Of a DNA stretch of 64,000 bases, positions 1 through 7,584 are shown piece after piece; position 1 is the stretch's first letter; each line of letters begins with the position of its first letter. The position numbers were made by a program, and so were the translations under genes. This DNA is from Modestobacter marinus (lineage in GTDB: Bacteria > Actinomycetota > Actinomycetes > Mycobacteriales > Geodermatophilaceae). The stretch lies in NCBI RefSeq assembly GCF_019799945.1, contig NZ_JABGCH010000026.1:1-64000 (forward strand). Reading direction: 5' to 3'. Below the pieces are notes generated by a model that searched no databases, had not been told where the DNA came from, and was given only the letters and a program-made list of their open reading frames with translations.

Positions 1-1
1 C

Positions 2-1474
2 CGTCCCGGCGGGGACCGGAGTCAGGGCGGCTCGTCCTGGCAGGAGCGCCGCCCGGCTGGCGATCGCCCGCCGCGCGCCGGCGGCGATCGTCCGCAGCGC
101 CCCGGCGGTGAGCGGCGAGAGTGGCAGGACCGCCGTCCCGGTGGCGACCGTCCCCAGCGTGCCGGTGGCGATCGTCCCCAGCGTCCCGGCGGCGAGCGTC
201 GTGAGTGGCAGGACCGCCGTCCCGGCGGCGACCGGAGCCGGAGCGGTTCGTCCTGGCAGGAGCGCCGCCCGGCTGGCGATCGTCCCCAGCATGCCGGCGG
301 GGACCGTCCGCAGCGCCCCGGCGGTGAGCGGCGAGAGTGGCAGGACCGCCGACCCGCTGGCGACCGGAGCCAGGGCGCCTCGGCCTGGGAGGAGCGCCGC
401 CCCGAGCGCCGCGACGCCGGCCAGCGCCCGGCCGACCGGGACCGCCGTCCCGAGCCGAGCGAGCGCCCCGCCTGGCAGGAGCGACGCCCCAGCGCGCCAC
501 GGGATGACGTCGAGCGTCGTCCCAGCGGGCCCGAGGTCCCGGAGTGGGCCGATCCCGCCGACCTCGACCCGTCGGTGCGCACTGCGCTGCGCGGCCTCGA
601 CTCGAGGAACGCCGCCACCGTGGCGCGGCACCTGGTCGCGGCCGGCGGTCTCCTCGACGAGGACCCCGAGCTGGCGCTCGCCCACGCGCGGGCGGCCCGG
701 GACCGGGCGTCCCGGCTGGCCGTCGTCCGCGAGGCGGTCGGCGTCGCGGCGTACCACGCCGGCGACTTTGCCGAGGCCGCGCGCGAGCTGCGCGCCTATG
801 CCCGGATGAGCGGCGACCAGAGCTACCGCGCCGTCCTGGCCGACTGCGAGCGCGCGCTCGGCCGCCCGGAGAACGCCCTCCGGCTCGTCCAGGAGGCGCT
901 GCAGGACGCGCCCGACCGCGACGAGCTGGTCGAGCTGCGACTGGTGGAGGCGGGTGCGCGTAAGGACCTGGGGGAGGGGCCGGCCGCCGCCCTGGTGCTC
1001 GAGGCCGCCCTCGGCGGACGTCCCAGGCCGGAGGGCCTCGGTCGGGCCGACCTCGGCCGACTTCGGCTGGCGACGGCCTACGCCGACCTGCTCGCCGACC
1101 GCGGTGAGGCCGATCTCGCGGCGCAGTGGTACGCCGCGATCGCCGCAGCCGACCCCGACGACCTGACCGGCGTCTCCCAGCACTTCGGTGCGGTCGAGCT
1201 CGAGCCCGACGAGAACGAGGTCGATGAGGTCGAACTCGACGACGAGGACGAGGACGGGGACGACGCGGCGTCCGACGCCGCCCTGCCCGCGGTGGACGAG
1301 GACGACGGCGACGAGGAGCTGGACGACCGGTTCGACCACGTCAGCGAGCAGGACATCGAGGCCGAGGTTGCCGAGCTGCTCGGCGAGGTCCCGCCGCCGG
1401 TGGAGCGCGACCACACGCGGCTGTTCCAGGAGCCGCCCGCGTCGAAGGACGAGCAGCAGCCACCGACGGACTGA
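2..1474 (+). CDS. TPR-like protein with Arg/Gly-rich repeat N-terminus (5' end outside window)
   Basis: The frame is open to the left edge, so the true start is upstream. About 180 visible N-terminal residues are an Arg/Gly/Asp/Pro low-complexity region with units such as GGDRPQR and REWQDRRPGGDR. It continues into a helical repeat region (about residues 190-380, starting around base 575) of the kind annotated as tetratricopeptide protein, with paired motifs such as LAHARAARDRA and AARELRAYAR. The last 120 residues are strongly acidic (runs of Glu/Asp from about 1195 to 1345). In M. tuberculosis-like synteny a TPR protein lies near tyrS and the HAD phosphatase, and this gene fits that setting. 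Function unknown. A basic N-terminus joined to an acidic C-terminus suggests protein or nucleic-acid contacts, but that is inference. Codon phase is consistent throughout, so the repeat part is translated. Confidence 0.75.
   Translation, partial: RPGGDRSQGGSSWQERRPAGDRPPRAGGDRPQRPGGERREWQDRRPGGDRPQRAGGDRPQRPGGERREWQDRRPGGDRSRSGSSWQERRPAGDRPQHAGGDRPQRPGGERREWQDRRPAGDRSQGASAWEERRPERRDAGQRPADRDRRPEPSERPAWQERRPSAPRDDVERRPSGPEVPEWADPADLDPSVRTALRGLDSRNAATVARHLVAAGGLLDEDPELALAHARAARDRASRLAVVREAVGVAAYHAGDFAEAARELRAYARMSGDQSYRAVLADCERALGRPENALRLVQEALQDAPDRDELVELRLVEAGARKDLGEGPAAALVLEAALGGRPRPEGLGRADLGRLRLATAYADLLADRGEADLAAQWYAAIAAADPDDLTGVSQHFGAVELEPDENEVDEVELDDEDEDGDDAASDAALPAVDEDDGDEELDDRFDHVSEQDIEAEVAELLGEVPPPVERDHTRLFQEPPASKDEQQPPTD
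32..351 (+). repeat. In-frame tandem repeat, 216-base period
   Basis: Bases 32-66 recur exactly at 248-282, and the 41 bases at 95-135 recur exactly at 311-351; both pairs are 216 bases (72 codons) apart. Between them lie shorter degenerate GGCGGCGACCGT-type units. The repeat keeps the reading frame of the surrounding gene, so it is a protein repeat rather than a CRISPR or mobile element. Copy number probably varies between strains. Confidence 0.8.
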
Positions 1475-1558
1475 TCGGCGTCGTCCACATCGGCCAGGGG
1501 CTTCCACAGATCGTCGTCGTCCCTGGCCGGTGCGACCGCCCCCGGCAAGGGTCGTGCC

Positions 1559-1918
1559 ATGAGCCTCGCCGTCATCGACCGCAACGACGTCGTCCTCCGG
1601 GGGCGGCTGCCCGCTGCTCCGGAGCTGCGTCCCCTGCCCAGCGGCGACACGCTGCTGGTGTTCAAGCTGGTGGTGCGTCGGGAGAACCCGCGACCCCGCG
1701 GACCCAAGTGCGACGTCATCACCTGCGTGAGCTACCTGCCCGCCCTGCAGCGCTACGCCGCCGCCTGGGTCGCCGAGGACGTCGTCGAGGTGGAGGGCGC
1801 CCTCCAGCGACGATTCTGGCGCACCCCCACCAGTACGGCCGTCGCCTACGAGGTCAACTGCCGACGCGGGCGGAAGGTCGCGAAGAGCGGTTCCCCGGCC
1901 ACCCCGAGGTCGGCGTGA
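1559..1918 (+). CDS. Single-stranded DNA-binding protein-like (short SSB/OB-fold)
   Basis: A 119-residue protein. It opens with an SSB-like OB-fold pattern: a VVLRGRL strand, a PSGDTLLVFKLVVRR strand pair, then VITCVSYLP and VEVEGALQRRFW. The usual acidic C-terminal tip that recruits repair proteins is missing; the chain ends in a basic tail. It is therefore probably an accessory SSB or OB-fold protein rather than the housekeeping SSB. The ATG at 1559 follows an AAGGG-type ribosome site. It converges on the DUF1015 gene with only 14 bases between the two stops. It probably binds single-stranded DNA as a monomer or dimer; partners are unknown. Confidence 0.65.
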   Translation: MSLAVIDRNDVVLRGRLPAAPELRPLPSGDTLLVFKLVVRRENPRPRGPKCDVITCVSYLPALQRYAAAWVAEDVVEVEGALQRRFWRTPTSTAVAYEVNCRRGRKVAKSGSPATPRSA

Positions 1919-1932
1919 CCGGTCCGCCGCCC

Positions 1933-3243
1933 TCAGTCGGTGTGCGGGCGCAGCACCAGTCCGGTGCGCGGTTTCGGCACGAACAGCGTGGACTTGCGCG
2001 GCATGCGGGCCCCGGCGCGGGCGACCGCCGCAACGTCCCTCGGGGACGGCGAGCGCAGGAGCAGCGCGGTGCCCGCCCGCTCCGCGACCAGCCGCAGCGC
2101 CTCGTCCACGTCGTGCGCGACCAGCACCGCGGCCGGGTCGTCCGCGCGTTCCCACAGCCCGGTGATCAGGCCGTGGTGGGCGAGCACGACGTCCAGCCGC
2201 CGCCAGGCCGCGGGGGCCTCCGTGGGCACCCGGGCCAGCAGGGACGGCGCCGGCACCGACAGCTCGACGGCTCGCTCCCCGTCGGTCAGCAGGAAGACCT
2301 GCCCGGCGGAGCCCGTCGACCACTCCTCGGCGACCGCCTCGAGCCCGCCGGGGGCGACCGGCAGCTCGCGCACCGCCATCCCCGTCCGGGCGCGGGCCAC
2401 GGCCGTCTCCAGGTCCAGGTCGGGCAGCACCCGGTGGATGGCGCGGACCCGCAGCCCGCCCGGTCCCATCGGGGTCAGGAGTGCGAGCACGGCGCAGCGA
2501 CCCGCGGCGCCGTCGCGCCGGTGGTCCCGCGCGGCGGCGAACCGGTGGTGCCCGTCCGCGATGACCGCCCGGGCTCGCGCCAGGGCGCGGGTCAGCCGGC
2601 CGGTTAGCTCCGGATCGGTCACCCGCCAGAGCCGGTGACGCACCCCGTCGGGGTCGGCGACCTCCAACGTCGGCGGCTGCGCACCCGTCGCCGCGGTCAG
2701 GGCAGCGACCTCGTCGTCGGGGTCGTGCGCCAGCACGATCGGCTCCAGATCCGTTCCCGTCGCGTCCAGCAGGGCCCGCCGTCCGTCCACGGCCGGGGCG
2801 AAGGTGTCCTCGTGCGGGAGCACCGCGAAGCTCCCGGCGGAAGGCAGGGTCACGGCGCCCAGCCACCCGATGGTCGGCGCGCCCGAGGCGGGGGCCAGCT
2901 CGTAGCGCCACAGCCCCGGTGCCGGGTCCTCGGTGAGCACGCCCTCGGACAGCCAGCGCCGCAGCGTCGACGCCGCCAGGTCCGCGGAGGCGTCCTGCCG
3001 GGCCGCGCGGTTGGGCCCCTGACCCTGCACCGGGTCGACGTGCGGCAGGATCAGGCGGACGATGTTGTGCGGATCGGCCGCGGCCAACCGGTCGCGGCCG
3101 GCTGCCGTCACGAGGTCGTAGGCCGGCGAGCTGACCCGGGCCAGGTGCCCCGGCTCGTGGTCGCGGTAGATCAGCGCACGGAAGGGACGGACGTCCAGGC
3201 CCGTCGAGTCAGGGGGCGGGGCGTCCGCCGACGTCGAGGGCAC
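1933..3243 (-). CDS. DUF1015 family protein
   Basis: 436 residues, the normal family length. The N-terminus has the family pattern VRPFRALIYRD...SSPAYDLVTAAGRDRLAAADPHN. The family hallmark DGHHRFAAA lies in the middle (about residue 230), followed by the conserved LALLTPMGPGGL and HR region. DUF1015 proteins are widespread and cytosolic. Their biochemical role is not established, although some are annotated as HTH or kinase-like without proof. The start is GTG at 3243. It is divergent from the TPR gene at 3348, with a 104-base shared upstream region. No partner is evident. Confidence 0.8.
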   Translation of the reverse strand: MPSTSADAPPPDSTGLDVRPFRALIYRDHEPGHLARVSSPAYDLVTAAGRDRLAAADPHNIVRLILPHVDPVQGQGPNRAARQDASADLAASTLRRWLSEGVLTEDPAPGLWRYELAPASGAPTIGWLGAVTLPSAGSFAVLPHEDTFAPAVDGRRALLDATGTDLEPIVLAHDPDDEVAALTAATGAQPPTLEVADPDGVRHRLWRVTDPELTGRLTRALARARAVIADGHHRFAAARDHRRDGAAGRCAVLALLTPMGPGGLRVRAIHRVLPDLDLETAVARARTGMAVRELPVAPGGLEAVAEEWSTGSAGQVFLLTDGERAVELSVPAPSLLARVPTEAPAAWRRLDVVLAHHGLITGLWERADDPAAVLVAHDVDEALRLVAERAGTALLLRSPSPRDVAAVARAGARMPRKSTLFVPKPRTGLVLRPHTD

Positions 3244-3347
3244 GCACCGATCGTAGGAGCGCGCCCGCCGGCCGCGGGGGCCGGCACCGGCCGGGCCGCC
3301 GCTGGTCCCGCCCCGCGTCGGGGCCGGTCGAGCTGGAGGGAGGGTCG

Positions 3348-3749
3348 GTGGCCGAGACGGGGCAGCCGGACGGCGGCGTCTACGAGTGGTACCAGCGCGG
3401 ACTCCAGCTTCTCGGCGACGGCCACCCGGACGCCGCGGCCACGCTGTTCGCGCGCGCCGCGGATGCCGAGCCCGCGTCCCGGAGCGTGCTCGAGGCCCTC
3501 GCCCGTGCCCAGTACGACGCCGGGCGGTACCGGGCGGCGATGGACAGCTTCACCCGGCTCATCGACGTCAACCCCACCGACGACTACGCCCAGTTCGGCC
3601 TGGGGCTGGCTGCCAGCCGCGCCGGCGAGCTGGAGCTGGCCGCCGAACACCTCGCCCTGGCCGTGGCCCTGCGGCCCGACCAGACCCACTACGCCCGGGC
3701 GCTGCGCGGAGTCCGCGCGCGCCGGGGGCTCGCAGAGGAGATGCCGTGA
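3348..3749 (+). CDS. Small tetratricopeptide-repeat protein
   Basis: 133 residues with about three TPR motifs: YEWYQRGLQLLGDGHPDAA, LEALARAQYDAGRYRAA and AQFGLGLAASRAGELELA. The start is GTG at 3348 behind a strong GGAGGGAGGG ribosome site. This gene corresponds by position and type to the TPR protein preceding the HAD phosphatase in mycobacteria. It probably acts as a protein scaffold. Its TGA stop overlaps a GTG that opens a 16-residue reading frame leading into the phosphatase gene, so translation of the three may be coupled. Confidence 0.8.
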   Translation: MAETGQPDGGVYEWYQRGLQLLGDGHPDAAATLFARAADAEPASRSVLEALARAQYDAGRYRAAMDSFTRLIDVNPTDDYAQFGLGLAASRAGELELAAEHLALAVALRPDQTHYARALRGVRARRGLAEEMP

Positions 3750-3796
3750 CCAGTACCCCCACCTCCCGTCGCACCCGCCGCGGAACGTCCCGGTGA
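3746..3796 (+). CDS. 16-residue overlapping mini-ORF (possible coupling peptide)
   Basis: GTG at 3746 overlaps the TGA of the TPR gene (GTGA). The frame reads 16 codons (VTSTPTSRRTRRGTSR) and stops at a TGA that in turn overlaps the GTG start of the phosphatase gene (again GTGA). The phosphatase start otherwise lies 43 bases downstream of the TPR stop with no good ribosome site. A simple reading is that the mini-ORF carries ribosomes across the gap. The peptide is basic and matches no family I know. It could equally be chance in GC-rich DNA. Confidence 0.35.
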   Translation: MTSTPTSRRTRRGTSR

Positions 3797-4857
3797 GCGC
3801 CGTGCACCCGCTCGCGGCAGGCGCAGCGGAGCCACCCGCCCGGACGTACGACGTGGCGCTGCTGGACCTCGACGGCGTGGTCTACGTCGGTCCGGCGGCC
3901 GTCCCCGGGGTACCCGACGCCCTCGCGGCGGCGCGCGCCGCGGGCATGCGGCTCGGCTACGTCACCAACAACGCCGCCCGGACGCCCGAGCAGGTGGCTG
4001 CCCACCTCACCCACCTGGGCGTCGCCGCAGGCCCCGAGGACGTCATCACCAGCTCCCAGGCCGCCGCGACGGTGGTCGCGGACCTGCTGGGGGCGGGTGC
4101 GCCCGTGCTCCCCGTCGGCGGGCCCGGTGTGTCCGCGGCGCTCGCGGCGGCCGGGCTCACCGTGGTGGCCACCGCGGAGGACCAGCCACGGGCCGTCGTC
4201 CAGGGGTACGGGCCGGAGGTCGGCTGGGCGCAGCTGGCCGAGGCGGTCGTGGCCATCCGGCGGGGCGCCCGGCACGTGGCCACCAACACCGACGCGACGA
4301 TCCCCTCGCCGCGGGGCGTGCTGCCCGGCAACGGCGCCCTGGTCGGCGTGGTCAGTGCCGTCACCGGCCAGGAACCGCTCGTCACCGGAAAGCCGGACCC
4401 CGCGATGCACGCCGAGTGCGTACGGCGGACCGGTGCGCGGCGCCCGCTCGTGGTCGGCGACCGGCTGGACACCGACATCGAAGGCGCAGCGCGCGCCGGG
4501 GCCGCCAGCCTGCTGGTCCTCACCGGGGTGACCACCCCGGCCACGTTCCTGTCCGCGGTGCCGGAGCACCGACCGGACCTGCTGGCCCAGGACGCGGGAG
4601 GAGTGCTCACCCCGCACCCGGCCGTGACGGCCGTCGACGGCGGCTGGCGGTGCGGTCGCTGGAGCGCCCGGGTCGGCGGCGCGGACCTCGTCCTGCAGGC
4701 GGGGCCGGGAGACGACGGCGACGGCCTCGACGGGCTGCGCGCCCTCGCCATCGCGCACTGGACCCAGCACCCCGAGGGGGGTCAGCCCGCGGTCGTGCGG
4801 GCCGGCGACGCCGAGGCGGGCGCGGCGCTCGTGCGCTGGGGGCTTGCCCACGACTGA
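3793..4857 (+). CDS. HAD-IIA family phosphatase
   Basis: 354 residues. HAD motif I is LLDLDGVVYVG (nucleophile Asp25, general acid Asp27). Motif II is GYVTNNAART. Motif III is the Lys of VTGKPDPAMH, and motif IV is VVGDRLDTDI. The cap of the NagD/phosphoglycolate-phosphatase type lies between motifs II and III. The C-terminal 80 residues go beyond the minimal fold, as in actinobacterial relatives (Rv1692 type, described as a glycerol-3-phosphate phosphatase that recycles lipid glycerol). The substrate here is not proven. The GTG start at 3793 is chosen because it precedes the first conserved motif by a normal distance and overlaps the mini-ORF stop. Confidence 0.85.
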   Translation: MSAVHPLAAGAAEPPARTYDVALLDLDGVVYVGPAAVPGVPDALAAARAAGMRLGYVTNNAARTPEQVAAHLTHLGVAAGPEDVITSSQAAATVVADLLGAGAPVLPVGGPGVSAALAAAGLTVVATAEDQPRAVVQGYGPEVGWAQLAEAVVAIRRGARHVATNTDATIPSPRGVLPGNGALVGVVSAVTGQEPLVTGKPDPAMHAECVRRTGARRPLVVGDRLDTDIEGAARAGAASLLVLTGVTTPATFLSAVPEHRPDLLAQDAGGVLTPHPAVTAVDGGWRCGRWSARVGGADLVLQAGPGDDGDGLDGLRALAIAHWTQHPEGGQPAVVRAGDAEAGAALVRWGLAHD

Positions 4858-4865
4858 GCTGGCGG

Positions 4866-4898
4866 GCGGTCCCGCGGTGCGGCGGACGGCGGGACCGC
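4866..4898. terminator. Bidirectional hairpin between convergent genes
   Basis: GCGGTCCCGC at 4866-4875 and GCGGGACCGC at 4889-4898 form a perfect 10-bp stem with a 13-base loop. The hairpin fills most of the 46 bases between the convergent stops of the HAD phosphatase and the SCP2-like gene. There is no T tract, as is usual for actinobacterial terminators. Confidence 0.5.
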
Positions 4899-4903
4899 GG
4901 ATC

Positions 4904-5242
4904 TCACAGCAGCGACCGGAGCCGCAGCATGTCCCGGAGTCCGGCCTCCAGCTTCACCCGGCCGGCCGCCCAGGCCGGGCCGAAGGACAGCCGGCCCGCG
5001 GTCATGGCGAGCAGGTCGTCGCTGGACATGGTCAGCCGGATGTCGGCCTTCGGGACGGCGGGGGAGTCGGGCAGCGCCGCCATGTCGCGCACCGAGCCCC
5101 GCGCGAGCCGGCCCTGCACGACATGGCCGAGGTCGGTCAGCCGGCAGGACACCGAGCGGTCCAGGTCGCGGGCCGCGTCCGACCTGGCGAGCGTCCCCAC
5201 GAAACCCTCGACGGCCGTCATGCACTCTTCGAGCGTCGCCAC
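4904..5242 (-). CDS. SCP2 sterol-binding-domain-like protein
   Basis: 112 residues resembling the SCP2 lipid-binding fold. There is a mixed segment with VSCRLTDLGHVVQGRLARG, then ADIRLTMSSDDLLAMTAGRLSFGPAWAAGRVKLEAG, where the DDLLA...G...P..A...G.....G pattern is the SCP2 signature. The likely role is binding a hydrophobic ligand in the cytosol; ligand unknown. It starts with GTG at 5242 after a GGAAGGGGAA purine run. It stands alone on the minus strand and is divergent from the tlyA operon. Confidence 0.7.
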   Translation of the reverse strand: MATLEECMTAVEGFVGTLARSDAARDLDRSVSCRLTDLGHVVQGRLARGSVRDMAALPDSPAVPKADIRLTMSSDDLLAMTAGRLSFGPAWAAGRVKLEAGLRDMLRLRSLL

Positions 5243-5382
5243 CTGCGCCAGTTCCCCTTCCCGCTGCCGACCGGGCCGGTCCCGGACCCGCGGTCCGGGG
5301 CACGGTACCCGCCGGACCCTCGCGCCCTACCCCGGCGGCGGTCGCTGCAGTCCGCCGCCCCGGCCGGGTGGCTCCCGGCCGG

Positions 5383-5388
5383 TAACCT
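5383..5388 (+). promoter_or_regulatory. Candidate -10 box (TAACCT) for the tlyA operon
   Basis: TAACCT matches the actinobacterial TANNNT -10 hexamer. It lies in the 250-base gap between the divergent SCP2-like gene and the first gene of the tlyA-nadK-recN run, about 105 bases before that gene's start. No convincing -35 hexamer is seen. Confidence 0.3.
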
Positions 5389-5492
5389 GCGAGGTGGCCG
5401 GTGCACGCCTCGCCCCGGCTCCGCCGGACACCGGCACCCGCCGTCCGCGGGCCGCCACCCCCTCGACCGACGACCACCCGGAGGACTAGCCC

Positions 5493-5729
5493 GTGAGCCA
5501 CCCCGACCGGCCCCGACCCGTGCCGGGCCCGGCACGCCCGTCGGTCCCGGCGCCGGCGGTCGGGACGGGTCCAGCCGGCGGGTCGGCTGCGGCGGGAGAT
5601 CCGGTTCCCGCGCAGCGGCCGGCGCCGTTCCACGACCTCGCCGAGCGTCCGGTGGCCGAGCACGTCGGCGTCTTCGAGGCCGAGCACGACCGGCTCCGGC
5701 GCGAGCTTTCCACGATCGACCAGCTCTGA
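5493..5729 (+). CDS. Small Pro/Ala-rich protein upstream of tlyA
   Basis: 78 residues. The first 45 are a Pro/Ala/Gly-rich unstructured segment. The last 30 (FHDLAERPVAEHVGVFEAEH) are predicted helical. It starts with GTG at 5493 after GGAGGACTAG, and its TGA shares one base with the tlyA ATG. Mycobacteria have a similar short gene at this position (between the HAD phosphatase and tlyA), so it looks like a conserved small protein of unknown function. Confidence 0.65.
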   Translation: MSHPDRPRPVPGPARPSVPAPAVGTGPAGGSAAAGDPVPAQRPAPFHDLAERPVAEHVGVFEAEHDRLRRELSTIDQL

Positions 5730-6526
5730 TGGCGCGACGAAGCCGGCTCGACGCGGAGCTCGTGCGGCGCGGCCTGGCCCGTTCCCGCGAGCACGCGGTG
5801 AGCCTCATCGCCGAGGGACGGGTGACCGTGGCGGGCCAGGCCGCCGCCAAGCCCGCGACCGGCGTGGAGGCCGGCACCCCCGTGGTCGTGCGCACCGACC
5901 CCGACGAGCCCAGCTGGGTGTCCCGCGGCGCGCACAAGCTGCTGGGTGCGCTCGACGCCTTCCCCGTCGCGGTCGAGGGTCGCCGTGCCCTGGACGCCGG
6001 GTCCTCGACCGGCGGGTTCACCGAGGTGCTCCTGAGCCGGGGTGCCCGGGAGGTGGTCGCGGTCGACGTCGGCTACGGCGAGCTGGCCTGGTCACTGCGC
6101 ACCGACGACCGGGTGGCCGTGCACGAGCGCACCAACGTCCGCGAGCTGACCCCCGAGGCCATCGGCGGGCCCGTCGACCTGGTGGTCGCCGACCTGTCCT
6201 TCATCTCGCTGCGGCTCGTGCTCCCCGCGCTCACCCGCTGCGCGCTGCCCGGCGCCGACCTGCTGCCGATGGTCAAGCCCCAGTTCGAGGTCGGCCGCGA
6301 CCGGCTCGGTGCCGGCGGGGTCGTCCGCGACCCGGCGCTGCGCGCGGACGCCGTGCTCACCGTGGCGCGGGCCGCAGCCGCGCTGGGCTGGGGCACCGCC
6401 GGGGTGGTGGCCAGCCCGTTGCCCGGCCCGGCGGGCAACGTGGAGTTCTTCCTCTGGCTGCGGCAGGACGCCGCGCCACCGGACCAGGCAGACGTCGACC
6501 GAGCTGTTCAGGAGGGACCACAGTGA
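5729..6526 (+). CDS. tlyA: TlyA family rRNA (cytidine-2'-O)-methyltransferase
   Basis: 265 residues, full length. The N-terminal S4 RNA-binding domain (about residues 3-60, LDAELVRRGLARSREHAVSLI) is followed by an FtsJ/RrmJ-type Rossmann methyltransferase. The catalytic Lys70 lies in VSRGAHKLL, the SAM motif is LDAGSSTGGFTEVLL, VVADLSFISL follows, and the second Lys is in PMVKPQFEVG. In mycobacteria TlyA methylates 16S C1409 and 23S C1920; such methylation affects capreomycin sensitivity. The ATG overlaps the upstream stop by one base and the 3' end overlaps nadK by four (GTGA), so it is translated as part of an operon. Confidence 0.93.
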   Translation: MARRSRLDAELVRRGLARSREHAVSLIAEGRVTVAGQAAAKPATGVEAGTPVVVRTDPDEPSWVSRGAHKLLGALDAFPVAVEGRRALDAGSSTGGFTEVLLSRGAREVVAVDVGYGELAWSLRTDDRVAVHERTNVRELTPEAIGGPVDLVVADLSFISLRLVLPALTRCALPGADLLPMVKPQFEVGRDRLGAGGVVRDPALRADAVLTVARAAAALGWGTAGVVASPLPGPAGNVEFFLWLRQDAAPPDQADVDRAVQEGPQ

Positions 6527-7584
6527 CCGAGGGCACCCCAGGCACGTCGGGCACCCGGACCCGGCGTGTGCTGCTCGCCGTGCACACCGGACGGGCCGAC
6601 ATCGTGCACCTCGCCCGGTCGGCGGCTGCCCGCCTGGCACAGGACGGCTTCACCGTGCGGGTCCTGGACGACGAGGCCGCGGCGCTGGCCATCCCCGGCG
6701 CCGAGGTCTGCAGCTCCGGCCCCCAGGCGGCCGACGGCGCCGAGATCCTGCTCGTCTTCGGCGGCGACGGCACGTTCCTGCGGGCCGCGGAGCTGGCCCG
6801 CACCACCGACGCGGCGATCACCGGCGTGAACCTGGGCCGGGTCGGCTTCCTCGCCGAGACCGAGCCCGAGGCGGTCGAGGAGATGCTCGCCGCCGTGGAG
6901 CGGTGCGAGTACCACGTCGAGGAGCGGCTCACGCTCGAGGCCACCGTCCGGGATCTCGACGGCCGGCCCACCGGGAGCACCTGGGCGCTCAACGAGGTGT
7001 CGGTGGAGAAGGTCGAGCGGTCCCGGGTCCTCGACGTCGTCCTCGCCGTCGACGGCCACCCGCTGACCAGCTTCGGCTGCGACGGCGTCCTCTGCGCGAC
7101 CCCGACCGGCTCGACCGCCTACGCGTTCTCCGCCGGCGGGCCCGTCGTGTGGCCGGACGTCGACGCGCTGCTGCTGGTGCCCACCAACGCGCACGCGCTG
7201 TTCAGCCGCCCGCTGGTCACCTCACCCAACTCGGTGCTCACCATCGCGATCCCGCCCGACGGCCATCGGGCGCGGATCTCCGCGGATGGCCGGCGGGTCG
7301 TCGAGGTGCCCGACGGCGGCCGGGTGGACGTCCGCCGCTCCGAGCACCCGGTCCGCATCGCCCGGGTCAACCCCACCTCCTTCAGCGACCGGCTGGTCGC
7401 CAAGTTCGGGCTGCCGGTCCGCGGGTTCCGCGACGCCCGCTCGCACGGGCCCGGCCACGAGGCGCCGCGGCCGAACGTGCTCACCCGGGACATCAGCAGC
7501 GTCGAGGACGCGCTGCTCAGCGACAACGGGCTCGCCCGCCCCGCGGAGGAGGTGAGCGGTGGCCACCAGGACGGCGCGGCGTGA
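6523..7584 (+). CDS. nadK: NAD kinase
   Basis: 353 residues. It has the family hallmark FGGDGTFLRAAE (GGDGTF at 80-85), the Asn-Glu pair in WALNEVSVEK (157-158), and the Gly-rich TPTGSTAYAFSAGGP loop. It phosphorylates NAD to NADP in the cytosol. The length exceeds the 300 residues usual for the family because of a short N-terminal extension and about 50 extra C-terminal residues rich in Asp/Glu/Ser. GTG at 6523 overlaps the tlyA stop. The gene overlaps recN by 26 bases, which is typical of the tlyA-nadK-recN operon in actinobacteria. Confidence 0.93.
   Translation: MTEGTPGTSGTRTRRVLLAVHTGRADIVHLARSAAARLAQDGFTVRVLDDEAAALAIPGAEVCSSGPQAADGAEILLVFGGDGTFLRAAELARTTDAAITGVNLGRVGFLAETEPEAVEEMLAAVERCEYHVEERLTLEATVRDLDGRPTGSTWALNEVSVEKVERSRVLDVVLAVDGHPLTSFGCDGVLCATPTGSTAYAFSAGGPVVWPDVDALLLVPTNAHALFSRPLVTSPNSVLTIAIPPDGHRARISADGRRVVEVPDGGRVDVRRSEHPVRIARVNPTSFSDRLVAKFGLPVRGFRDARSHGPGHEAPRPNVLTRDISSVEDALLSDNGLARPAEEVSGGHQDGAA

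Noticed and set aside
95-351. Direct repeats as a CRISPR or insertion element
   Set aside because: They are in frame, 216 bases apart and part of a coding repeat; spacing and content do not fit CRISPR.
22-618. A 198-residue minus-strand frame at the left edge
   Set aside because: Antisense of the repeat region; the plus frame continues into a TPR protein.
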